Part shown: piece after piece, positions 31,807-39,264 of the stretch | Numbering within the stretch: the first letter of the stretch is position 1 | Layout: each line of letters begins with the position of its first letter | Assembly (NCBI GenBank): GCA_041749475.1 | Contig: JBGTBD010000073.1 | Span: 1-43,950, forward strand | DNA from: JBGTBD01 sp041749475 | GTDB lineage: Bacteria; Pseudomonadota; Alphaproteobacteria; Rickettsiales; UBA998 | Direction of reading: 5' to 3' | Length of the DNA stretch: 43,950 nucleotides | Notes under the pieces: model-generated | The model's input: the letters and a program-made list of their open reading frames with translations, nothing else | Databases searched by the model: none | Told to the model about the DNA's origin: nothing | Made by a program: the position numbers and the translations under genes

Positions 31807-32709
31807 CTAGATAGTCTGCTGGGTCGGGAGAGCCGCTTGTTGCTGCTCGACCATTGGACCATACCCGGCTGCGGTCGTCGGCCCGGAACGCCCCGCCCAT
31901 CCTGCGCCATTCACAGCAGGTGCCTGTTCAACGATACCCGGCTGCGCCGAGACACGCTGAACCCATTGCCCGGAAGGCGCGTCCATCGCCATCTCCGGGG
32001 CCATATACCCCACCGCCGCCGGATGCGCCGCCGCCACCATCCCCCCTGCCGAAAGCGCCATGCCTTGCACGGGCATCGTCACGCCACTGGCGAGATACGG
32101 GTCGACGGCAGGCTGAGGTTGGGGCTGTTGAAGTGCGTCCTCATCAAAGAACGCCTTCTTGATCATCATGAACCCCGCGACCGCCGCGATAGCGCCCAAC
32201 GCAATCCCACCATAGCTGCCCAGCGCATCCTTGATGCGTGAGAGACCGGTATAAGCCCGCTCCGCGATATACACGCCAGCCGCTTTGAGTTTATGTCTCC
32301 ATGCAAAGCCCGCACTTGCCTTAGCCCCTTCCTCAGCGGTTTTCAGAGCCACTTGCGCCCCTTCCCGCCCGGTCAACCGACCAAAGAATCCGCTCGTCCG
32401 CGACCAACCGCTGGCAATCGCTTCTCCTGCACGTGCGAACAGTCCGGTCTTGGCGCCTTGCGTCACTACCGCCTCTGCAGCCGCTCCCGCAACATTTCCG
32501 TTCGACGCAGCCTGAACTCCCATTCTCCCTAAAAATCCAGCCGCATCATCCACTAGGGGAGCGCCTTTGGCTGCAAGATTTGGAACCAAATCAATGACGT
32601 TAGCACCCAGCTCCCGCGCTGCCGGTGCGACACGCGGGGCGATTGCCGAGACACCCCTCGTCACGACGGGGGCGACCATACGTGCGCCACTGATTACCAA
32701 ACCAAGCAT
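31807..32709 (-). CDS. Unrecognised membrane-anchored protein with Gln/Pro-rich tail
   Basis: 300 residues, not recognised. The first 160 residues are Ala/Gly/Val-rich helices with scattered basic residues and no signal peptide; a membrane segment GGIALGAIAAVAGFMMI lies at 167-183, followed by KK, then FFDED and a 110-residue tail rich in Pro, Gln, Met and Ala (QQPQPQP, VEQQQAALPTQQ). This is the same plan as the products at 29094, 29652 and 34997. ATG 32709 follows AGGAG. Upstream is the third copy of the conserved element, so it is probably co-regulated with the 29652 and 30352 genes. Confidence 0.65.
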   Translation of the reverse strand: MLGLVISGARMVAPVVTRGVSAIAPRVAPAARELGANVIDLVPNLAAKGAPLVDDAAGFLGRMGVQAASNGNVAGAAAEAVVTQGAKTGLFARAGEAIASGWSRTSGFFGRLTGREGAQVALKTAEEGAKASAGFAWRHKLKAAGVYIAERAYTGLSRIKDALGSYGGIALGAIAAVAGFMMIKKAFFDEDALQQPQPQPAVDPYLASGVTMPVQGMALSAGGMVAAAHPAAVGYMAPEMAMDAPSGQWVQRVSAQPGIVEQAPAVNGAGWAGRSGPTTAAGYGPMVEQQQAALPTQQTI

Positions 32710-32753
32710 AATACTCCTATCCTCACGATACTACGCCTCTCCCCTGCCTCATA

Positions 32754-32775
32754 CAAATGAAGCTTTTATGACGGT
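32754..32775 (-). promoter_or_regulatory. Conserved upstream element, copy 3
   Basis: 22 bases with two differences from 30789-30810; core TGAAGCTTTTATGAC. It ends 44 bp before ATG 32709. A TAGTAT hexamer on the minus strand stands at the same distance from the core as TATAAT does in copy 2. Confidence 0.55.
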
Positions 32776-32882
32776 TGATGGAAATTCAATAGGTTACGTG
32801 TGGGAGGCGTTGAGATTTAGAGGGGTGGAGGTTTAGAGAGTGAGATCATGCTAAGCCTCAAAATCTCTAATCCTCTAAAACC

Positions 32883-34460
32883 TTACCCCTTTAACAGCTT
32901 ATACGTGATCGAATCATGCAATGCGTTGAACGACGCGTCGATGATGTTGGGGGAAATCCCAATCGTATTCCACCGCTTGCCATCCGCGTCCGTCGTCTCG
33001 ATCAGCACCCGCGTCACCGCGCCAGTGCCTGCCTGCGGGGTCAGGATACGCACCTTATAATCCGTCAACCGGATGCCCTTAAGCGCGGGATAGTGCCGCG
33101 CAAGTGCCTTGCGTAACGCCGCGTCGAGCGCGTTGACCGGGCCGTTACCTTCGGCGACGGTCATGATTTTCCGCTTGCCGATATTGACCTTGATGGTCGC
33201 CTCGGAAAGCATCACCAGCTCGCTTTTCGCGTTCCACCGCCGCTCATCCATCACGCGGAAACTCTGCAGGTCGAAGAATGTTGGCACATCCGACAAAGTC
33301 TGACGCACCAGCAGCTCAAAACTCGCCGCCGCATCCTCATACGCATACCCGTCGATCTCGCGCTGCTTCACCAGTTTCACTAACGCGTCGATCTCGGAAC
33401 TATTCGCTTCCTTCTCCAACCCCATCTGCTTCAACCGGCTGACGATATTGGATTTTCCGGCTTTATCGGACACAAGGATGGTGCGCTCATTCCCCACCGT
33501 CTCCGGCTCGATATGCTCATACGACGCCGTATCCTTCGCCATCGCCGAGACATGCAGCCCGCCTTTATGCGCGAACGCTGCCGTACCCACATAGGGCGCA
33601 TTCGGGTTCGGTGAGCGGTTCAGACGATCATCGATGATACGCGACAGCGTCGTCAGTTCCACCAGCTTCTCGCGCGAAACGCCCGTCTCAAACCCCATTT
33701 TCAACATCAACGTCGGCAGGATAGAAATCAAATTCGCATTCCCACACCGCTCGCCGATACCATTGATCGTCCCCTGTACCTGCCGCGCTCCCGAAGCGAC
33801 CGCGGCCAGCGAATTCGCCACCGCGTTCTCGGTATCGTTATGGCAATGGATGCCAAGTTTCGCGCCCGGAATCACTTCCGCCACCTCACGGACGATCTGC
33901 CCCACATCCTGCGGCAGCGTCCCGCCATTGGTGTCGCACAAAACAATCCAGCGCGCCCCGGCGTCATATGCTGCCCTAGCCATGCGCATCGCGACCGCCT
34001 TGTTATGCTTATACCCGTCGAAGAAATGCTCCGCGTCGAACAGCACTTCCCGGCCCTTTTTCACCAGCTCGGCAACCGACTCGGCAATCATCCGCTCATT
34101 CTCATCCAGCGTAATCTCCAGCGCCTTCTCGATATGGAAATCCCATGCCTTGCCGACGATGCAGATGCTCGGCGTATCCGCCTCCAAAAGCGCCATCAGC
34201 CCGGGGTCGTTACTGGCAGAGCGCCCTGCCCGCCGCGTCATCCCGAAGGCAGAGACTTTGGCATTCTTGTAGGCGGGTTTTTGTTCAAAAAACGCATCGT
34301 CGCGCGGATTCGCGCCCGGCCACCCGCCTTCGATGTAATCAATCCCGAAATTGTCCAACGCCTGCGCAATCGCCAGCTTATCGGACACGGTGAAATCCAC
34401 CCCCCGCGCTTGGGCGCCGTCCCGCAGGGTCGAATCATAGAGGTATACCCGGTCACTCAT
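32883..34460 (-). CDS. cimA: (R)-citramalate synthase CimA
   Basis: Condenses pyruvate and acetyl-CoA to (R)-citramalate, the entry of the threonine-independent isoleucine route. 525 residues: DSTLRDGAQ (9-17, metal and substrate binding), GGWPGANPRD, HCHNDTENAVANS with the metal His pair, G-GERCGNANL, and a C-terminal LeuA-type regulatory domain of about 120 residues that usually binds isoleucine. The N-terminal YDSTLRDGAQARGV form and the total length fit CimA rather than LeuA. A DUF4870 gene ends 3 bp before the ATG. Downstream to 32710 lies a 170-bp gap with imperfect TTAGAG/CTCTAA dyads. Confidence 0.93.
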   Translation of the reverse strand: MSDRVYLYDSTLRDGAQARGVDFTVSDKLAIAQALDNFGIDYIEGGWPGANPRDDAFFEQKPAYKNAKVSAFGMTRRAGRSASNDPGLMALLEADTPSICIVGKAWDFHIEKALEITLDENERMIAESVAELVKKGREVLFDAEHFFDGYKHNKAVAMRMARAAYDAGARWIVLCDTNGGTLPQDVGQIVREVAEVIPGAKLGIHCHNDTENAVANSLAAVASGARQVQGTINGIGERCGNANLISILPTLMLKMGFETGVSREKLVELTTLSRIIDDRLNRSPNPNAPYVGTAAFAHKGGLHVSAMAKDTASYEHIEPETVGNERTILVSDKAGKSNIVSRLKQMGLEKEANSSEIDALVKLVKQREIDGYAYEDAAASFELLVRQTLSDVPTFFDLQSFRVMDERRWNAKSELVMLSEATIKVNIGKRKIMTVAEGNGPVNALDAALRKALARHYPALKGIRLTDYKVRILTPQAGTGAVTRVLIETTDADGKRWNTIGISPNIIDASFNALHDSITYKLLKG

Positions 34461-34463
34461 CGT

Positions 34464-34832
34464 CTAGATGCCCCACGTCTTGGGGTTGGGGATGCCGCGC
34501 TTGGCGTCCAGCAGCTTGATGCCCCGCGCACAGCGGATGATGATCCAAAGCGCCACCGCCAGCCAGAATACCGGAAAACTGATGAAAAACAGCGGGATGG
34601 AGAAGAGGATAGCGATAGCCGAATAGAGCATCCCGATCCAGAACGTGCGGATCTGATAGCGGTAATGCGTTGCCAGCCACGCGGGCGGGTCATCCCGGTT
34701 GATATAGGCGATGACGACACCCACCAGCATCGGCAACCCGGTGAAGATGGCGGCGATATAGAGGATATAGACGATCAACGCCCCCCGACCGGGGTTGGTG
34801 GTGTCTTCAGCAGGAACCAGTTCAGTGCTCAT
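34464..34832 (-). CDS. DUF4870-like membrane protein
   Basis: 122 residues from ATG 34832. Two to three membrane segments (about 19-41 and 64-95) around the motif YINRDDPPAWLATHYRYQIRTFWIG, which is a hallmark of the DUF4870/YtjA-like small membrane proteins, and the end GIPNPKTWGI is also usual. Function is unknown. The frame is open back to ATG 34919, whose extra N-terminus is Arg/Pro-rich and not family-like. No clear ribosome binding site at either start. Probably in an operon with cimA (3-bp gap). Confidence 0.8.
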   Translation of the reverse strand: MSTELVPAEDTTNPGRGALIVYILYIAAIFTGLPMLVGVVIAYINRDDPPAWLATHYRYQIRTFWIGMLYSAIAILFSIPLFFISFPVFWLAVALWIIIRCARGIKLLDAKRGIPNPKTWGI

Positions 34833-34996
34833 GGCCGGGAGAATGCCTGAATTACGCGAAAGAATCAAGGCCGCGCAAGGGCTTGGGGCCATAAATCTCC
34901 TTTTCCTTGCAATCACCATTATTCACAGAAATGTAACACTCATCTTTCCCGTATTTGCTACACTGGAAGGTGAAAAAATAGCACCAAAGGACCCTT

Positions 34997-36052
34997 ATGG
35001 CGTACGAACAGGATGATAACGGCAGCATCGCCCCGGCAGTGATCGGTGGTGCGGCGGTAGGCGGCGCGGCAGGCGCTGGCGTGTATTATTACACGAAGAA
35101 CCATCAGCCCACGCCCACTGATAAGTTAGCCTCTGCAGGTAGCCTTTTGAAAACCACACCGGTAAAGGGTTCTGGACTGGCTGATTTGGAGCCTTTACTA
35201 GCCAAGGAAAAAAGCACCTTTGACGCCAAGCTTGATGAAGGTTTGTCAAAGCATATCACTGATAAACGTAACGAATTTATCGCTAAAGAAAGAAGTCGCA
35301 ACCGTAGTGTCTTCCAAAATACTTCTGGCGCGTTTGATGAAGTGAAAGCGACTGCATTTTTCGACGACCGTATCAAACCGCGTCAAACCTCATTCTTTAG
35401 AGAAGAGTTTTCAAACACTATGCGGGGTACTCACGCACCCACCCTTTCACGACTTGAGCAACTGCAAAGCCGTAATGGGCTGAAAGGGCTCCCTGACACC
35501 GATATTGCAGGTCGCATACGACGCAATTTAAGCTGGCGTCGAGATGGCAAATTGATGGCTGGGGAGGCCGTACGCGATTATGATCGCGTTGCTGGCATCC
35601 AAGGTAATCTGGTGAGCGCCCATACGGCATATCACGAAGCAGCGGATTTAGTAGAAGCGGGAAAAGTACGTATTCTGAAAGGGGTCAATCTTTCTAACCC
35701 TGCGGCCAGAACTGCTGCGGAAACGCGCATAGCGGCGTTGGAAGCCAAGCACGATCTTCCCCGACTACAAGCCCAGCTGGAACATCATGCGGGTGAGTAT
35801 ATTCGCCATTTCGAGAAGCCCGCGGCTGTTAAAGATATCGTGCAGAAAGCTGAAGAAGCCGTAGCCAAAGGCCCGAAAGGCAAAGTCGGCCTGGCCGTGC
35901 TCGCCGGTGTCGGCGCAGCGGGTGCTGGTGCATGGATTGCAAACTCGATGTTTAACAGCGGCCCCAGCCACGTCGACCGCGAACTCGCCCGCCGCGCCGC
36001 CCAGCAACAGGCGATGATGAACAGCCAAGGTGGCCCCGGCATGGGTGCGTAA
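34997..36052 (+). CDS. Unrecognised protein with N- and C-terminal Gly/Ala membrane segments
   Basis: 351 residues, not recognised. A glycine-zipper segment APAVIGGAAVGGAAGAGVYYY lies at 12-32, a long polar helical region (40-290) with many Lys/Arg/Glu and a HITDKRNEFIAKE-like coiled-coil follows, then a second Gly/Ala segment GLAVLAGVGAAGAGAWIA (about 298-315) and a Gln/Met-rich tail RRAAQQQAMMNSQGG. ATG 34997 has AAAGGA at good spacing. Opposite strand to cimA, with which it shares a promoter region. The two membrane ends could anchor the helical domain at both sides. Same general plan as the genes at 29094-32709. Confidence 0.65.
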   Translation: MAYEQDDNGSIAPAVIGGAAVGGAAGAGVYYYTKNHQPTPTDKLASAGSLLKTTPVKGSGLADLEPLLAKEKSTFDAKLDEGLSKHITDKRNEFIAKERSRNRSVFQNTSGAFDEVKATAFFDDRIKPRQTSFFREEFSNTMRGTHAPTLSRLEQLQSRNGLKGLPDTDIAGRIRRNLSWRRDGKLMAGEAVRDYDRVAGIQGNLVSAHTAYHEAADLVEAGKVRILKGVNLSNPAARTAAETRIAALEAKHDLPRLQAQLEHHAGEYIRHFEKPAAVKDIVQKAEEAVAKGPKGKVGLAVLAGVGAAGAGAWIANSMFNSGPSHVDRELARRAAQQQAMMNSQGGPGMGA

Positions 36053-36077
36053 GCAACAAACGCTAAGCCTCAAACCG

Positions 36078-36153
36078 TGTCATGCTGAACTCGTTTCAGC
36101 ATCCATCTTTCACTGGTAAATAAGATAGACCCTGAAACAAGTTCAGGGTGACA
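36078..36153. repeat. Dispersed repeat with two hairpins and an outer stem
   Basis: Outer TGTCA/TGACA, a first hairpin ATGCTGAA-TTCAGCAT (8-bp stem) and a second ACCCTGAA-TTCAGGGT (8-bp stem), plus a small ATCTT/AAGAT pairing between them. This is the familiar GTCATGCTGAACTCGTTTCAG repeat type. It separates the convergent 34997 and cysS genes. Confidence 0.75.
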
Positions 36154-36161
36154 AGTTGGTA

Positions 36162-37685
36162 TTATGCCCGCCGCCAATCCGTCGTCCCGTCAGGCCTGTC
36201 CTCAAGGATGATGCCCTGAGCTTTCAACTCATCACGGATACGGTCGGCTTCTTTCCAGTTCTTGGCGGCTTTTGCTTCGGTGCGGGCAGTGATGAAAGAC
36301 TCAATGTTCTTTTTTGTACTTTCATCGAAAGAGTTTTTGGCCAGAAGCCATTCATAATAACTTTGCGTCCCTATACCTAATATTTCAGCCATTTTTCTCG
36401 TGACGGCTTTGTATCGATATATCCTATCAATATAGCCATCACTAAGTGCATAAAGGGAAAACTCTAAAGGCATCATATCAATATAAGTTAGTGCTTCAGA
36501 AAAATTTAAATCATCCCCCAAAATTTCCACAAATTTATTTACCATTCTCATTGCATCATTATCTAAAAATGATTTCCAATCATCTTTATATTGGTCTTTG
36601 TATTCATTGGGTTGCTGAACTTTAGCGGTGGTGTGAGGAGAGTGCGCATGCATAGTGATTCTTTGCAGAAGCTTGTTCCCCAATAAGCCAACATTCCAGT
36701 CTAGAGGCTTTCTATAATGTGTATTCATTAGGGAAAATCTGATTTCATCCCCATGGACACCACTGTTGATAACATCTTTTACGGTAGTAAAATTACCTAC
36801 CGATTTACTCATTTTTCCACCATTCACAGTCAAAAACCCGTTATGCACCCACACCTTCGCGAACTCTGATTCTGGCGCGGCGCAGCGGGATTGCGCGATC
36901 TCGTTCTCATGGTGCGGGAACATCAAATCCGCCCCGCCGCCGTGGATGTCGAACGTCGCCCCCAGATGTTTGGTACTCATCGCCGAGCATTCGATATGCC
37001 AGCCGGGCCGCCCCACGCCCCACGGCGAATCGAACTTGCTCGACGCATCATCCGATTCTTTCGCTGGTTTCCACAACACGAAATCCCCCGGATTCTTTTT
37101 ATAACTCTCCACCGCGATACGCGCGCCGGATTCCTGCTCCTCCGCCTTCCGCCCCGACAGCATCCCATAATGCCACGCCTCACCTCTCCCACCGGGAGAG
37201 GTCGGAATGCTGTTCTCATTCCGGGTGAGGGCAGAACTGGTGACATCGAACAACACATGCCCCTCCGCCACATACGCACAGCCATTTTCAATGAGCCGCT
37301 GCGTCATCGCGATGATTTCGGAAATATGCCCCGTCGCCGTCGGCTCCACGGTCGGACGCAAACAATTCAGCGCGTCCATATCCTCATGGAACTGAGCCGT
37401 CACCTCGTCGGTCAATTGCCGGATGGTGATGCCCCGCTCCACCGCCGCCGCGTTGATCTTGTCATCCACATCCGTAATGTTGCGTACATAGGTGACATGT
37501 TCCTCGCCATAGAGATGCCTAAGCAACCGGAACAGCACATCATACACCACCACCGACCGCGCATTCCCCAGATGCGGCCGCGCATACACCGTCGGTCCGC
37601 ATACGTACATGCGGACGTTTGTTGCGTCCAACGGCGTGAACGGTTCTTTCTTACGGGTCAGGGAATTATAGAGTGCGAGGGTCAT
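36162..37685 (-). CDS. cysS: Cysteinyl-tRNA synthetase CysRS
   Basis: Class I synthetase charging tRNA-Cys, with an active-site zinc. 507 residues from ATG 37685: MYVCGPTVYARPHLGNARS (26-44; Cys29 and the HIGH-like HLGN), GRPGWHIECSAM with zinc ligands, and NGGKMSKSVGN (KMSKS). Two oddities. Between VLFDV and YGMLSGR the usual 5 residues are replaced by about 24 (roughly 149-173), which include S-P-G-G-R-G and are encoded by a palindromic element (37178-37230). And the 3' part (about 36290-36840, the C-terminal anticodon-side domain) is far more AT-rich than the 5' part, as if replaced by recombination. The reading frame and key residues remain intact, so the gene is probably functional. Confidence 0.93.
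   Translation of the reverse strand: MTLALYNSLTRKKEPFTPLDATNVRMYVCGPTVYARPHLGNARSVVVYDVLFRLLRHLYGEEHVTYVRNITDVDDKINAAAVERGITIRQLTDEVTAQFHEDMDALNCLRPTVEPTATGHISEIIAMTQRLIENGCAYVAEGHVLFDVTSSALTRNENSIPTSPGGRGEAWHYGMLSGRKAEEQESGARIAVESYKKNPGDFVLWKPAKESDDASSKFDSPWGVGRPGWHIECSAMSTKHLGATFDIHGGGADLMFPHHENEIAQSRCAAPESEFAKVWVHNGFLTVNGGKMSKSVGNFTTVKDVINSGVHGDEIRFSLMNTHYRKPLDWNVGLLGNKLLQRITMHAHSPHTTAKVQQPNEYKDQYKDDWKSFLDNDAMRMVNKFVEILGDDLNFSEALTYIDMMPLEFSLYALSDGYIDRIYRYKAVTRKMAEILGIGTQSYYEWLLAKNSFDESTKKNIESFITARTEAKAAKNWKEADRIRDELKAQGIILEDRPDGTTDWRRA
37178..37230. repeat. Palindromic three-way-junction element inserted in frame in cysS
   Basis: Outer stem CCTCACC (37178-37184) with GGTGAGG (37224-37230) closes two hairpins: TCTCCC-ACC-GGGAGA (37185-37199) and CGGAATG-CTGTTCT-CATTCCG (37203-37223). 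Fifty-three bases, all paired except loops. It is translated in frame on the minus strand and adds about 19 residues at a variable loop of CysRS. The layout recalls Rickettsia palindromic elements, which also enter coding genes. Confidence 0.75.
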
Positions 37686-37731
37686 CCTCGTGCTATAGCA
37701 TGTAAGCGGCAAATGTCATGCAAAACCGATA

Positions 37732-38232
37732 TTAGACAATCGAGGTGCGGCCATTAGTACGACCATTGCCCAACCCGCCTAATGGTGCAGGCAATTCCCC
37801 TAAATCCCGAAGGCTAGCTTCCTTTTCATACGAGTTTTCACGCTGCCCGTTGGCATCATAACCCATAGTGTCAAACGCTCTATCCAACAGATTACGCGTA
37901 CGGCTATGCGGAATCGTATAGGTATCTTCGAGATATTTGCCGAGAAGCGTATAGAGCTGTTTACCGTTCATGACCTTCCCCTCTTCTAAGGGCGGACCTT
38001 CCTGAAGTTCCACAATTCCTCTAGCGACAATGAGTCCCATATCCTTTTTCAACTGATCTTTCACCTCATTTTTTGCGGCATTAGGGCTGAGAGTTCTATG
38101 TTTCTTTACTATTTCTGCCTTCACCCGTGTACTAGTCTCCGCCTCATCTGCAAATGCTCTCAAGGCTTCTTCCGCTTCCTGAGCACTCAACTGTATCTCG
38201 GCAAATCTTCTTAATTCTTCTTCTTTGGCCAT
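37732..38232 (-). CDS. Unrecognised charged helical protein
   Basis: 166 residues from ATG 38232, which has GGGAGGG upstream; the frame reaches further to 38412 but that part is not preceded by a good start. Mostly charged helices (KEEELRRFAEIQLSAQEAEEALRAFADEAETS), then VKDQLKKDMGLIVARGIVEL and a polar tail with Gly/Asn/Arg. No signal peptide. Family not recognised. The 117 bp upstream, shared with the SGNH gene, are AT-rich. Confidence 0.65.
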   Translation of the reverse strand: MAKEEELRRFAEIQLSAQEAEEALRAFADEAETSTRVKAEIVKKHRTLSPNAAKNEVKDQLKKDMGLIVARGIVELQEGPPLEEGKVMNGKQLYTLLGKYLEDTYTIPHSRTRNLLDRAFDTMGYDANGQRENSYEKEASLRDLGELPAPLGGLGNGRTNGRTSIV

Positions 38233-38349
38233 ATACCCTCCCTGTAGATACAAATAATAATAGCCAAAAATGACAGCATTATTAAGAAAACCTAATAAAA
38301 CTACGTACCTGGTCACAATAATTTCATAATCCATACATACGATAGATAA

Positions 38350-39264
38350 ATGACTGACGAAGCACTGAATGCCGACGGCGTGGCTGACCTGAGCGGCAGC
38401 CTGATGTCGCAACTGGTCACGGCAGTTGGCTCGGCCATGCTGCAGGTGAATCTGGCGTCAACACCCGGTACCCCTCCCACCAGACCCCGTATCGCCATCA
38501 TGGGCCAATGCATCCTCGATACGATGACGCCGGAGATGCAACAGGCTCTGGCCGACAAAGGCATGGACGCCGAAATTATCAACTGGTCAGGGCCGGGGAT
38601 GACGGCCGAGGCGTCCCTCCCCTATCTCGACACCTTCGCTGACCGTATTCAGAAGCATTCCGTAGATCAGGTGCTGATATTCAAGGGAGGCAATGACATA
38701 CTGGAAGGCCGCCCCATCGCAGAGATCGAACGCGACCTTGACCAATTCGTGAGCCGCATCAAGGAAGAAGGTGTCGACGTGATGCTGGTAGGCGTGGAAG
38801 CGAAGGATTCCCCTGCCCTGTCGGCGATCAAGGGCTATCCCCCGGAATATATCGCCGCCGCCGAGAAGATGTTCAAGGACGTCGCCGCCAGACACGATAT
38901 CCCGCTATATCCATCCTTCTTCCACGGATTGGAAAAAGGCGATTTCATGAATGTGAAGGAGGATTGGCTGGAAATGATCGACCCGCGTTCGGAAACATAC
39001 GCCTTCACGCTGGACGGATTCAAGATGAGCGGAAAAGCTGCGTATGATTTCGTGGCTGGCTATGAAGACCTGCATCCCAATGCAAAGGGAGAGCAAAAGA
39101 TAGCATCCGGTCTGGCGGAGTGGATAAAGGAGAATCAGGACAGAGCCCCGACCATGACCGTGGCGGATATTACGCCGCCTCCCCCTGCAAGCGCTTTGCC
39201 ACCCGCTCACGCCCCAGCAGGCGGAACACCGTCGAAAGATCAGGCCCGTCCTCACGTGCGGTGA
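38350..39264 (+). CDS. TesA-like SGNH hydrolase with Cys in place of the nucleophilic Ser
   Basis: 304 residues. The SGNH blocks are in order: block I IAIMGQCILD (48-57), where the GDSL Ser is Cys54 and the preceding Asp is Gln; block II NWSGPGMTA (78-86); block III FKGGNDILEG (111-120) with Gly113 and Asn115; block V DLHPNAKG (240-247) with Asp240 and His242. The order and spacing fit the TesA/GDSL esterase fold; the segment 205-237 is an insertion. No signal peptide. Cys could act as the nucleophile or the enzyme may be inactive. The last 31 codons overlap the convergent gltX end by 95 bp and encode a Pro/Ala-rich tail. No clear ribosome binding site at ATG 38350. Confidence 0.8.
   Translation: MTDEALNADGVADLSGSLMSQLVTAVGSAMLQVNLASTPGTPPTRPRIAIMGQCILDTMTPEMQQALADKGMDAEIINWSGPGMTAEASLPYLDTFADRIQKHSVDQVLIFKGGNDILEGRPIAEIERDLDQFVSRIKEEGVDVMLVGVEAKDSPALSAIKGYPPEYIAAAEKMFKDVAARHDIPLYPSFFHGLEKGDFMNVKEDWLEMIDPRSETYAFTLDGFKMSGKAAYDFVAGYEDLHPNAKGEQKIASGLAEWIKENQDRAPTMTVADITPPPPASALPPAHAPAGGTPSKDQARPHVR

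Noticed and set aside
32790..32882. TTAGAG/CTCTAA imperfect dyads after cimA
   Set aside because: Arms are interrupted and there is no U run; not convincing as a terminator or repeat family.
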